Source of the DNA: Rubellimicrobium aerolatum
Lineage (GTDB): Bacteria; Pseudomonadota; Alphaproteobacteria; Rhodobacterales; Rhodobacteraceae
Reading direction: 5' to 3'
NCBI RefSeq assembly: GCF_017872975.1
Contig: NZ_JAGGJP010000001.1
Span: forward strand, 1 to 64,000
Length of the DNA: 64,000 nt
Shown: piece by piece, positions 26,152 through 34,379 of the stretch
How positions within the stretch are numbered: the stretch's first letter is position 1
How the letters are laid out: each line of letters starts with the position of its first letter
Position numbers and translations under genes: made by a program
Notes under the pieces: generated by a model
What the model was told of the DNA's origin: nothing
The model's database searches: none
What the model saw: the letters and a program-made list of their open reading frames with translations, nothing else

Positions 26152-26979
26152 TCACTGGGCGACGGTGAAGGGCACGCCCTCGACCTCGGTCGGGAACTCC
26201 GGCGGGGTCAGCCCCAGCCACTCCTGATAGATCGCCGCGTATTCGGGCGTCGTGATGAACTCCGCGAGGAAGGCGTTCAGCTCGGTGTTCCAGTCGGCCT
26301 CGCCCAGCCGGCTCCCCGCGCCGTTGTAAAGAGCGGTCAGCGGGATCTTGTTCTCGTAGGTGCCGGGCGCCTGCGGCTCCAGGCGCTGCACATAGAACTG
26401 GTTGCCGCCCACGGCGTCCACCTGCCCCGACAGCAGCGCCTGGATCGTCGCCGCGTCGTCGTCGAAGCGCAGGATCTCGGCGTCGGCGGGGGCCATCCCG
26501 GTCAGCGCCTTGTCCTGCTGCGAGGAGTTCGGAACGCCGATCCGCAGGCCCGACAGCTCCTCGGGGCTGGTGATCGTCGTCGCGATCGGGGCCACCACCG
26601 AAAGCTGGTTGGCGGCATAGGGGACCGAGTATTGCATCGCCTGCGCCCGCTCGGCGGTCATAGCCATCGTCGCGAACAGCACGTCCACCTGATCGGTCTC
26701 CAGCGCCGGAATACGGTTGGCGACCGCCAGCGGCACGAACTCGGCCTCCACGCCCAGGTAGGCGGCGAAGGCCTGGCCCATGGCAGCGTCCAAGCCCGAC
26801 TGCACGCCCGAGGAATCGAGGAACCCCCAAGGCGGGTTGTCCCCCTGGATGCCGATGCGGATCGTGCCCTCGGCCTTGGCCTCCTCCACGGTGCGCGCCT
26901 CGGCGGCCTGCGTCGCGGCCAGGACGGCCAGCGCCGCCATCAGGCTCCGGCTGGCGCCGGTCAGTGTGAATGTGGTCAT
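26152..26979 (-). CDS. PAAT-class periplasmic binding protein, paralogue 2
   Basis: 275 residues with a signal peptide (cleavage near ...TQAAEA|RTV) and the bilobed amino-acid-type binding fold (SBP_bac_3). The Arg that usually binds the ligand carboxylate is kept (MTAERAQAMQYS). The Asp that usually binds the alpha-amino group is replaced: GQVDAVGGNQ has Asn where HisJ and GlnH have Asp. This fits a carboxylic acid lacking an alpha-amino group. About 27 bases separate it from the paralogue upstream. Confidence 0.93.
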   Translation of the reverse strand: MTTFTLTGASRSLMAALAVLAATQAAEARTVEEAKAEGTIRIGIQGDNPPWGFLDSSGVQSGLDAAMGQAFAAYLGVEAEFVPLAVANRIPALETDQVDVLFATMAMTAERAQAMQYSVPYAANQLSVVAPIATTITSPEELSGLRIGVPNSSQQDKALTGMAPADAEILRFDDDAATIQALLSGQVDAVGGNQFYVQRLEPQAPGTYENKIPLTALYNGAGSRLGEADWNTELNAFLAEFITTPEYAAIYQEWLGLTPPEFPTEVEGVPFTVAQ

Positions 26980-27006
26980 GTGTGGTCTCCTCCGGGTTGG
27001 TCGGTC

Positions 27007-27837
27007 TTATTGTTGAACGGTGAAGGGCACGCCTTCAACGGCGTCGGGATAGGCGGGCGGGTCCATTTCCAGCCAGCCGTTGTAGCTCGCCTTGTACTCC
27101 TCCGAGCCCAGATACGCCTCCAGGAAGGCGTTCAGCTCCGCGTTCCAGTCGGCCTCGCCCAGCCGCGTCGCCGCGCCTTGGTAAAGCTGGCCGATCTCGA
27201 ACTTGTTCTCGAAGGCGCCCGGCGCGGCGGCCTCGACGCGCTGCATGTAGAACTGGTTCGCGCCGACCGCCTGCACCTGCCCCGACACCAGCGCCTGGAT
27301 GTTGGCCGCGTCGTCATCGAAGCGCAGGATGTCGGTGCCCTCCGGGGCCTCGGCCGTCAGGATCGTGTCCATGGGGGCCGAGTTCGGCACCCCCACCGAC
27401 AGGCCCGCAAGGTCGGCCACGTCGTCCATCTCCGTGCCCACGGGCCCGACGACATACAGGATGTTCGACGCATAGGGCCGCGAATACTGGATCGACTGCG
27501 CGCGCTCGGGCGTCATGCCGACCGAGGCGAAGAGCACGTCCACGACCCCGGTGGTCAGCGCCGGGATGCGGTTCGCCACCGCCATGGGCACGAACTCGAC
27601 CTCGACGCCCAGGTGCTCGGCGAAGGCCCGGCCCATGTCGGCGTCGAAGCCGTCCTGGTTGCCGGTGGAATCGAGGAAGCCCCAGGGCTGGTTGTCGGCC
27701 TGGATGCCGATGCGGACGGTGCCCTCGGCCTTGGCCTCGTCCACCGACATCCCCTGCGCCAGCGCAGGGAGGGGCAGCAGGGCGAGCGCCGCCGGAAGGC
27801 CCCGCCGCAGCAGGCCGAACAGGATCGGACCGGACAT
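27007..27837 (-). CDS. PAAT-class periplasmic binding protein, paralogue 1
   Basis: 276 residues with a signal peptide (...LLPLPALA|QGMS) and the SBP_bac_3 fold. It is clearly similar to the next gene throughout (RIGIQADNQPWGFLDSTG against RIGIQGDNPPWGFLDSSG; GEADWNAELNAFLEA against GEADWNTELNAFLAE), so this is a tandem duplication. Here too the amino-group Asp is Asn (GQVQAVGANQ), while the Arg is kept (MTPERAQSIQYS). Two binding proteins with one membrane complex would widen the ligand range, for example shikimate and quinate (inference). Confidence 0.93.
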   Translation of the reverse strand: MSGPILFGLLRRGLPAALALLPLPALAQGMSVDEAKAEGTVRIGIQADNQPWGFLDSTGNQDGFDADMGRAFAEHLGVEVEFVPMAVANRIPALTTGVVDVLFASVGMTPERAQSIQYSRPYASNILYVVGPVGTEMDDVADLAGLSVGVPNSAPMDTILTAEAPEGTDILRFDDDAANIQALVSGQVQAVGANQFYMQRVEAAAPGAFENKFEIGQLYQGAATRLGEADWNAELNAFLEAYLGSEEYKASYNGWLEMDPPAYPDAVEGVPFTVQQ

Positions 27838-27867
27838 GTTTCTCTCCTCCGAGTTGGTTCTTTTTGT

Positions 27868-28524
27868 TCAGCGGACGCCCAGCGCCAGCCGCCGTTCGAT
27901 GCGCCCGCCCCAGAGCGACAGGGGCCAGCAGAGCGCGAAGTAGAGGGCCCCCACGATTCCGAACACGAGCAGGGGGCGGAAGACGCTGTTGGACACGATC
28001 TGCCCCGACCGGGTCAGCTCGATGAAGCCCACGATGGCGGCCAGCGACGTGCCCTTCAGCAGTTGCACCAGGAAGCCGATGGTCGCCGGCAGCGACAGCC
28101 GGAAGGCCTGCGGCAGCACGATGTCCCGCATCCGCGACCCGTAGTGCAGCCCCAGCGCATGGGCGGCCTCGGTCTGGCCTTTCGACACCGCCTGGATCGC
28201 GCCCCGCCAGATCTCCCCCAGGAAGGCCGAGGCATGGGCCGTCAGCGCGATGGCCACCGCCGCCCAGGGCGGGATCCGCAGCCCGAACAGCGCGAAGCCG
28301 TAGAAGAACACGAACAGTTGCAGCAGCAGCGGCGTCCCCTGGAACAAGGCGATCCAGCCGGTCGCCGTCCAGCGCAGCCAGCGCCGCTCCGCCGTCCGCG
28401 CCAGCGCCACGCCGAGGCCGAAGGGGATGCCGCCGCCAAAGCCGATGGCCGCCAGGATCAGCGTCCACATCAGCCCCTTGAGGATGAAGAGCAGCTCGTC
28501 CGGGCCGAGGGTCGGGGTTTCCAT
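27868..28524 (-). CDS. PAAT-class ABC permease subunit
   Basis: 218 residues, with hydrophobic segments around residues 15-38, 57-82, 88-110, 160-175 and 185-208. The ATPase-contact (EAA) loop is GQTEAAHALGLHYGSRMRDI followed by VLPQAFR. FQGTPLLLQLFVFFYG is a typical PAAT permease block. It pairs with the permease encoded just upstream. Confidence 0.94.
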   Translation of the reverse strand: METPTLGPDELLFILKGLMWTLILAAIGFGGGIPFGLGVALARTAERRWLRWTATGWIALFQGTPLLLQLFVFFYGFALFGLRIPPWAAVAIALTAHASAFLGEIWRGAIQAVSKGQTEAAHALGLHYGSRMRDIVLPQAFRLSLPATIGFLVQLLKGTSLAAIVGFIELTRSGQIVSNSVFRPLLVFGIVGALYFALCWPLSLWGGRIERRLALGVR

Positions 28525-28535
28525 GGCCGGGCTCC

Positions 28536-29204
28536 TCAGCGGGTCGGGTAGGCGAAGGCGAGGCGCGCGACGCCCGCGAACAGCACCATCATCAGCCAGG
28601 CCACCATCAGGTAGATGCCGGTGATGAGGAAGTAGACCTCGAAGCTCTGGAACGTGTCGCCGTCGATCCGCCGCGCCACCGAGGTCAGCTCATAGGCCGC
28701 GATCGACGTGGCGATGGACGTGGTCAGCGTCAGCATCACGAACTGCGAGGCGAGGCTCGGGAACACGGCGCGCAGCGCGGGCTTGAGGATGATGAGCCGG
28801 AACACCTCGCCCGGATGCAGCCCCAGCGCGAGCCCCGCCTCGGTCTGCCCGCGCGGGATGCTCTCGACGCCGCCCCGGATGATCTCGATGGCGTAGGCCC
28901 CGCCGTTCAGTCCCAACGCCAGGATCGCCGTCACCGTCGGGTTCAGCCGGATGCCGGCCAGCGGCAGGGCGAAGAAGATGAAGAATATCTGCACGAGGAA
29001 CGGCGTGTTGCGGATCAGCTCCACGAAGGCGATCACCACCGCCCGCCCGAAGGCGTTGCCCGACCGGCGCACCGCCACGCCCAGCACGCCGATGACCAGC
29101 GCCAGCGCCATGCCGCCCAGCGCGAGGCCAATGGTGCCCAATGTGCCCCAGACCAGTTCGGGCCAGCGCGCCAGGACGACGCCGAAATCCAGATCAACGC
29201 TCAC
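28536..29204 (-). CDS. PAAT-class ABC permease subunit, first gene of the operon
   Basis: 222 residues. The EAA loop is GQTEAGLALGLHPGEVFRLI, and LIRNTPFLVQIFFIFFALP is the family block. The two different permeases imply a heterodimeric channel, as in HisQM. It is the first gene of the eight-gene operon running down to 22995. The promoter should lie within 29205-29590, where I see no clear consensus. Confidence 0.93.
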   Translation of the reverse strand: MSVDLDFGVVLARWPELVWGTLGTIGLALGGMALALVIGVLGVAVRRSGNAFGRAVVIAFVELIRNTPFLVQIFFIFFALPLAGIRLNPTVTAILALGLNGGAYAIEIIRGGVESIPRGQTEAGLALGLHPGEVFRLIILKPALRAVFPSLASQFVMLTLTTSIATSIAAYELTSVARRIDGDTFQSFEVYFLITGIYLMVAWLMMVLFAGVARLAFAYPTR

Positions 29205-29587
29205 CGACCCCTCCCTTGGCCCGTTTGCTTCCAGCGATCACCGCCGCATCGCGGCTCCCCGATCCACCGAACCGGCTCGGGGCCGCCGCTGCCCGCTTGG
29301 CACCCGCGCGATGGCGGCTTCGCCGTTCTCATCCGCTTCGATCCCAGATGCCCGCTCGTGGCAGTAACGTCAAAGATGATTACATGGAAAGCCGGAACAT
29401 GATGTTAATAGAGACCGGCAGAGCCAGCACCGTCTCCTCTATGCCATCCGGAGGGGCGCAGGCGAACCCTCCCAGGAGCCCAGGCCCGCGCCGCGCTTGA
29501 CCGAGGGGGCATGGCCCCCGCCGGACCGGGACCGCCGCCAGTACCTCGCCCGGCCGCCGATCCCAGGCAGCGCGACGGACCCATGAC
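29205..29587. other. Long upstream region of the shikimate-type operon
   Basis: No gene that I can support. A locally AT-richer patch (about 29365-29415) is the likeliest promoter zone for the minus-strand operon. Nothing else stands out. Confidence 0.4.
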
Positions 29588-29735
29588 AAGAAAAAAAGGC
29601 GGCAACCCGGGAGGAGGGCGCCGCCTTGTCACGGTAGGGGCCGGCCCAGGGAGGAGAAGAGGGCGGCCGTTCCGATCCAGTGAGCGACAAGGCCGGGAGG
29701 AGGATGGCCCGTCGCGTTACAGGCATCAAGTTAGC
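29588..29735 (-). ncRNA. Candidate three-hairpin small RNA with CCUCC loops (CcsR/cuckoo-like)
   Basis: Read on the minus strand there are three consecutive hairpins, each presenting a CCUCC-rich loop. The first (29684-29715) has outer arms GCGAC and GTCGC and loop AUCCUCCUCCC. The second (29639-29668) has arms GGCCGCCC and GGGCCGGCC and loop UCUUCUCCUCCCU. The third (29596-29627) has perfect arms AAGGCGGC and GCCGCCUU, with CCCUCCUCCC in its loop, followed by at least seven U: an intrinsic terminator. Repeated anti-Shine-Dalgarno loops of this kind are the hallmark of the CcsR/cuckoo RNAs of Rhodobacterales. A weak promoter (TTGTGC, 17 bases, TAACTT) lies near 29725-29755. The usual DUF1127 companion gene is absent. 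The 5' end is uncertain. Confidence 0.6.
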
Positions 29736-30202
29736 GCTAATGCTGCATCTGCACAATCAACGAGGCGGAAGACCAGCCATGTGCACCGGGCATGGCTTGC
29801 GTCGGCTCCCCGGACCGGCCGGTCGCGCGACCCGGTTCGCCGCGTCCCGCGCCGGCATCCCCGTCTTCCGTCCTCGGGCGCGGGGATTCCGGACGCCGGT
29901 CCCGCCGACACGAAAGGCGGCCCTGTCCAGGCTTGCGGCGTCGCGGATCGGCTTCCGCGCCGCCGTGACGGTTGGTCGGCTCCGCCCGAACACGACCCGC
30001 GCGCGGGCCGGACGGCTCCCGCCCCTCGGCCCGCCGATGCGGGGCAGGGCGGACGCGCCGCCCGACTTCGGAACAGGCCCGGCGCAAGCCCGCAGCTATC
30101 CGCCAGAGGCATTGCTGCATTGCAGAAATATGGTTTGTGGCGCCACAATCCGAACGTATCTGTGCGTCAGAGCTTAGACAGCAACTCGATACGGAACAGG
30201 CC
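29736..30202. other. Gap with a perfect palindrome before the acetyltransferase gene
   Basis: No gene supported. TTGTGGCGCCACAA at 30135-30148 is a perfect 14-base palindrome, 55 bases upstream of the acetyltransferase start, in a short AT-richer stretch (30115-30180). It looks like an operator or the edge of a promoter. The middle of the gap is GC-rich and featureless. Confidence 0.4.
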
Positions 30203-30742
30203 ATGCCCGGCACCTTGATCTCCGCGCCTCTCTCCGCGCCGAGGCACCATCTGGAGGAGTCCGAGGACATCGACCTCCTCCGCTCCCACCTGAAGGTGCA
30301 CTACCGGAGCCTGGGCCCGCGCTCGCGCCGCCTGCGCTTCATGGGCGACCCCTCCGTCGAGGCGCTCGACCGGCTCGCCGACCGCGCCGACCCCGAGCTC
30401 GTGCTGGAACTCGTGGAGGAGGGGGCCGTCCGCGCCATGCTCGAGGCCCATGCCTCCGCGCCCGGCCATGTCGAGGTCGCCATCTCCGTCGAGGACCGCT
30501 ACCAGGGCAAGGGCCTCGGCCGCGCGCTGTTCGAGGAAGGGCTGGTGATCCTCGCCGCGCGCGGCTTCCGCACCGCCGACCTCGTCTGCCTGCGCGAGAA
30601 CACCGCCCTCCTTCATCTGGTGAGCCGGGCCGGCGCGCGGATGCGGATGGAGGACGGCGAGGTCCAGATCGCCATCGAGCTCGACCACGTGCTCGACCAT
30701 GTCCGCCTCTCGGCCGCCCCCGCGCCGGCCGCCGGGGCCTAG
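30203..30742 (+). CDS. GNAT-family N-acetyltransferase
   Basis: 179 residues from the ATG at 30203, chosen because protein-like sequence starts there. The block HYRSLGPRSRRLRFMG near residue 35 is shared with protein-acetylating GNATs (Pat-like) and related small enzymes. The acetyl-CoA site is VEDRYQGKGLGRALFE (R/Q-x-x-G-x-G/A pattern) near residue 100. A single domain, cytoplasmic. The tail-to-tail neighbour is a Sir2-type deacylase, so an acetylation/deacetylation pair is possible but unproven. Confidence 0.82.
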   Translation: MPGTLISAPLSAPRHHLEESEDIDLLRSHLKVHYRSLGPRSRRLRFMGDPSVEALDRLADRADPELVLELVEEGAVRAMLEAHASAPGHVEVAISVEDRYQGKGLGRALFEEGLVILAARGFRTADLVCLRENTALLHLVSRAGARMRMEDGEVQIAIELDHVLDHVRLSAAPAPAAGA

Positions 30743-30761
30743 CGACGCGAACCCGCGGCGA

Positions 30762-31520
30762 TCAGAGGCCCGAGCCCGACCACGCCGCCATCCAGGCCGT
30801 CACGATCTCGTCGAGCTCGCCCGTCGCCTTCGCGGCCGGCCTGTAGAGCACGCGGTCGAACTGCCTCGGATGGACCATGCCCGGCACGAAATGCTCGGGC
30901 TCGACCGGCTCCAGGTTGTTGAGCACCTTGTGGCACCGCAGCCGCTCGGCCATCGCCCCGATGGGGACCACCGCGCCATCGGTGCCGATCACCACCAGCA
31001 CGTCGTCCGGCCCCAGCGCGCCGAAGGCCTCGGACATGGGTCCATAGAGCGGTGCCGGCTCGTTGAAGAAGACCACGTTCGGCTTGACCCGCTCCCCCGA
31101 CCCGCAATCGGGGCAGCGGTCCCGCGCCGGGTCCCAGGCGGTCGCGCCGATGTCCCAGACCGACCCGCAGTCCAGGCACCGCATCTCGGTCAGGACCCCA
31201 TGGACGTGCAGCACCTCCATCGCCCCCGCCCGCTCCAGCAGGTCGTCGATGTTCTGCGTGATAAGCGTCGTGCGGAACCGCCGCTGCCAGTCGGCGAGCA
31301 GGCGGTGCATCGGGTTGGGCGCCACGCCGGCCAGGGCCACCCGCCGGGCGTTGTAGAAGCGGTGGACCAGCTCCCGGTTGCGCTCCCAGGTCTCGAAGTT
31401 GCAGACCTCGTCGATGGAATGCTCCTCCCAGAGCCCCCGCGCGCCCCGGAAGGTGGCGATCCCGCTATCGGCCGAAAGGCCGGCCCCGGAAAAGACGACC
31501 AGGTGCCGTTCGTGACTCAT
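30762..31520 (-). CDS. Sir2-family NAD-dependent protein deacylase
   Basis: 252 residues from the ATG at 31520. NAD-site motifs are GAGLSADSGIATFRG and TQNIDDLLERAG. The catalytic His is in LHVHG. The zinc site is formed by CLDC and CPDCG, and KPNVVFFNEPAP follows. All elements of an active sirtuin are there, with local differences from CobB (NIDDLLERA for NVDGLHERA). It probably removes acetyl or other acyl groups from protein lysines. Confidence 0.9.
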   Translation of the reverse strand: MSHERHLVVFSGAGLSADSGIATFRGARGLWEEHSIDEVCNFETWERNRELVHRFYNARRVALAGVAPNPMHRLLADWQRRFRTTLITQNIDDLLERAGAMEVLHVHGVLTEMRCLDCGSVWDIGATAWDPARDRCPDCGSGERVKPNVVFFNEPAPLYGPMSEAFGALGPDDVLVVIGTDGAVVPIGAMAERLRCHKVLNNLEPVEPEHFVPGMVHPRQFDRVLYRPAAKATGELDEIVTAWMAAWSGSGL

Positions 31521-31717
31521 CGCGCAACCCTGCTGTGACCCTTCCCGGACCCTTCTAGACCCTGGCGGGGCGATGGTCACGCCGTCGCACGGGCGTCCGG
31601 GTCGCGCTTGCGTCCGGGCGCGGGCCAAGGCGCCCGCGGCGCCGAACGCGCTTGCGCGGCGCGCGGCCGGTATGCTCCTTGTCGGGCGAGGACGACTTCC
31701 GGCCCCGCAGGTGGAAC

Positions 31718-32857
31718 ATGGACGACTTGGACGCCTTGATCGTCGGCGGCGGCGCTGTGGGCATCGCCTGCGCGCTGGCGCTCGCCCGGCGGGGCCGGTC
31801 CGTGCTGATCGCCGAATCCGAGCCCCTCTTCGGCAGCATGACCAGCAGCCGCAACAGCGAGGTCATCCACGCCGGCCTCTACTACCCGCCGGGCTCTCTC
31901 AAGGCGCGGCTCTGCGTCCGGGGGCGCGACCTCCTTTACGCCTTCTGCGCCGACCGGGGGGTGCCGCACCGGCAACTGGGCAAGATCGTCTTCGCCCACG
32001 ACGAGGGGGAGCGCCCCGCGCTCGAACGGATCGCCCGGCGGGCGGCCGACTCCGGCGCGGGCGATCTGGCGTGGCTCGACCGCCGCGACATCGCCCGGCT
32101 GGAGCCCGCGCTCCCCGCCGTGGCCGCCCTCCTCTCCCCCCGGACGGGGATCCTCGATTCGCACGCCTACATGACCGCCATGTTGGGCGAGGTCGAGGCG
32201 CGGGGCGGCCAGATCGTCTGCGGCGCCCGCGTCGCGGCCCTGCGGCGCTCCGGCGACGCCTGGTCCGTCTTCATCGAGGGCGAGGCGGAGCCGGTCCTCT
32301 CGGCCCGCCAGGTCGTCAACGCGGCGGGCCTCGGCGCGCAGGAGCTGGCCGCCCGGACCGAGGGCTTCGACCCGTCCGCGATCCCCGCCCGCCTCCTCGT
32401 GCCCGGCTGCTACTTCGGCTATTCGGGGCCCGTGCCCTTCCGCCACCTGATCTACCCGGTCCCCGTCCCCGGCGGCCTGGGCACCCACCTCACGCTCGAC
32501 CTCGCCGGCCGGGCCAAGTTCGGCCCCAACGTCCGCCCGCCCATCGAGGCCGAGGACTACGTCGTGGACCCCGCCCAGCACGACCAGTTCGCCGCCGCCG
32601 CGCGGCGCATCTGGCCCGGCCTGGACGCCGACCTCCTCGTCCCGGCCTATGCCGGCCTGCGCCCCAAGGTCGCCGTGCCCCCCGGCCAGGAGCCCGACTT
32701 CGTGATCTCCGACGCCGCGCGGCACGGCTGCCCCGGCCTCGTGGCGCTGTTCGGCATCGAGTCCCCCGGCCTCACCGCCTCCCTTGCCATCGGCGAGGAG
32801 GTGGCCGAGCGGCTGGAGCTGGGCCCCGGCGCCACGACCCTCGACACCGCGGCCTGA
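31718..32857 (+). CDS. FAD-dependent oxidoreductase, L-2-hydroxyglutarate oxidase-like
   Basis: 379 residues from the ATG at 31718. FAD-binding motif ALIVGGGAVGIACALALARR, then SRNSEVIHAGLYYPPGSLKA, a block strongly associated with LhgO-type dehydrogenases. VVNAAGLGAQELA and the C-terminal GIESPGLTASLAIGE complete the DAO fold. The likely substrate is an L-2-hydroxy acid. It diverges from the sirtuin gene and converges with a transporter gene. Confidence 0.85.
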   Translation: MDDLDALIVGGGAVGIACALALARRGRSVLIAESEPLFGSMTSSRNSEVIHAGLYYPPGSLKARLCVRGRDLLYAFCADRGVPHRQLGKIVFAHDEGERPALERIARRAADSGAGDLAWLDRRDIARLEPALPAVAALLSPRTGILDSHAYMTAMLGEVEARGGQIVCGARVAALRRSGDAWSVFIEGEAEPVLSARQVVNAAGLGAQELAARTEGFDPSAIPARLLVPGCYFGYSGPVPFRHLIYPVPVPGGLGTHLTLDLAGRAKFGPNVRPPIEAEDYVVDPAQHDQFAAAARRIWPGLDADLLVPAYAGLRPKVAVPPGQEPDFVISDAARHGCPGLVALFGIESPGLTASLAIGEEVAERLELGPGATTLDTAA

Positions 32858-32867
32858 GGCCCGGCCC

Positions 32868-34178
32868 TCAGGACAGCGACCGCCCCCGCGTCTCCACGTC
32901 GATCAGGGACACCACGCCGGCGCCGGCCAGCAGCAGCGCCGCGAACAGCGCGACCGCCCCCGTGAAGCTCTGCGCGACCAGCACCGCCAGCGCCGAGGGC
33001 GCGAGCAGCCCGCCGAAGCGCGCCATCGCGCTTGCCGCGCCCATGCCCGTCGCGCGGGCCTGCGTGGGGAACAGCTCTGGCGTGAAGGCGTAAAGCGCCC
33101 CCCAGGTGCCCAGCAGCGCGAAGCTCATCACCAGGATCGACGCGCCGATCAGCCAGGCGTTCCCCGCCACGACGAACAGGAGGCAGGCCGCCGCGCTCGC
33201 CAGCAGGAAGCCCACCAGGGTCGGCTTGCGGCCCCAGGCCTCCACCCCATAGGCCGCGAGCGCGTAGCCCGGCACCTGCGCCAGCGCCACCACCACGAGG
33301 AACCCGTAGCCCCGGACGAAGCCGAAGCCCTCCCCGGCCAGGCGCGCGGGCATCCAGGTGAAGATCCCGTAATACGAGATCGACACGAGGAACCAGGCGA
33401 CCAGCATCGGCAGGGTGCGGCGGCGCAGCCCCGGCGACAGCAGGCGGGCCGGCGCCCCGCCGGCGGGCGCGGCCAGCCGGACGTCCCCCGCCAGCGGCGC
33501 GGCCCCGTTCGCGGCCAGCACCCGGTCCAGCACGGCCCGCGCCTCGGCCTCGCGCCCCCGGCGGAGCAGGTACATCGGCGATTCGGGAACCCACAGCCGC
33601 AGCCACAGGCCGATCAGCGCCGGCGTCGCCGTCACCGCGAAGATCCAGCGCCAGGCGTCCTCCACCCCCGCGAGGCTCGCCCCCCAGGCGGCAAGGGCGA
33701 CGACGATGGTGCCCACGGCCCAGAACCCTTCCAGCATCACCAGCCAGCGCCCCCGGTGCCGCGCCGGCAGGAACTCCGCCATCATGGCGTAATCCACCGG
33801 AAGCGTGCCCCCCACGGCCACGCCCGTCAGGAACCGCAGCACGAGGAGGATGCCGAAGCTCGGCGCGAAGACCGAGAGCAGCCCGAACACCGCGTCGCAG
33901 GCCACCGTGACCAGCAGGACGCGCCGCCGCCCGATGCGGTCGGCCAGCCGGCCAAAGCCGCTCGCTCCCAGCAGCATCCCCAGGAAGAACAGCGTCCCGG
34001 TCTGGAGCGCCTGCGGCACCGTCAGCCCGAAGGTCGCGGCGATCGAGGCGGCGGTGAAGCCGACCGCCAGCACCTGCATCGCGTCCGCCGCCCAGACGAA
34101 GCCGAACACGCCCAGGAGGCGGCGCTGGAACCGCCCCGCGCCGGCCCGGTCCAGGGCGTCCTCGATCGTCAGGTCCAT
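32868..34178 (-). CDS. MFS transporter, sugar/aromatic-acid type
   Basis: 436 residues from the ATG at 34178. About 12 hydrophobic segments, with motif A GRLADRIGRRRVLL after TM2 and a matching YGVEAWGRKPTL in the second half. The TM4-5 region FLTGVAVGGTLPVDYAMMAE is typical of the SV2/NiaP-like and AAHS branches of the family, which carry nicotinate, aromatic acids or similar compounds. Proton-coupled import is likely. The substrate cannot be read. Confidence 0.87.
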   Translation of the reverse strand: MDLTIEDALDRAGAGRFQRRLLGVFGFVWAADAMQVLAVGFTAASIAATFGLTVPQALQTGTLFFLGMLLGASGFGRLADRIGRRRVLLVTVACDAVFGLLSVFAPSFGILLVLRFLTGVAVGGTLPVDYAMMAEFLPARHRGRWLVMLEGFWAVGTIVVALAAWGASLAGVEDAWRWIFAVTATPALIGLWLRLWVPESPMYLLRRGREAEARAVLDRVLAANGAAPLAGDVRLAAPAGGAPARLLSPGLRRRTLPMLVAWFLVSISYYGIFTWMPARLAGEGFGFVRGYGFLVVVALAQVPGYALAAYGVEAWGRKPTLVGFLLASAAACLLFVVAGNAWLIGASILVMSFALLGTWGALYAFTPELFPTQARATGMGAASAMARFGGLLAPSALAVLVAQSFTGAVALFAALLLAGAGVVSLIDVETRGRSLS

Positions 34179-34379
34179 GCGTCGGCGTCCTTGCTCGTCC
34201 TCGGGGTTCAGTCCCCGATCAGGACCGGAACCCGCCCCCTCCCGCAAGCCGTTCCCGCCCCGGTCCGGTTTTCCCCACCGCAAGCCCGCCCGACCGTCGC
34301 GATTCCGCCACGGCCTTGGGGCTGGGCGGGGTGCCAGAGACGGAGCGACGGCCGGGAACGACCCAAGGGAAAGGCAGTC

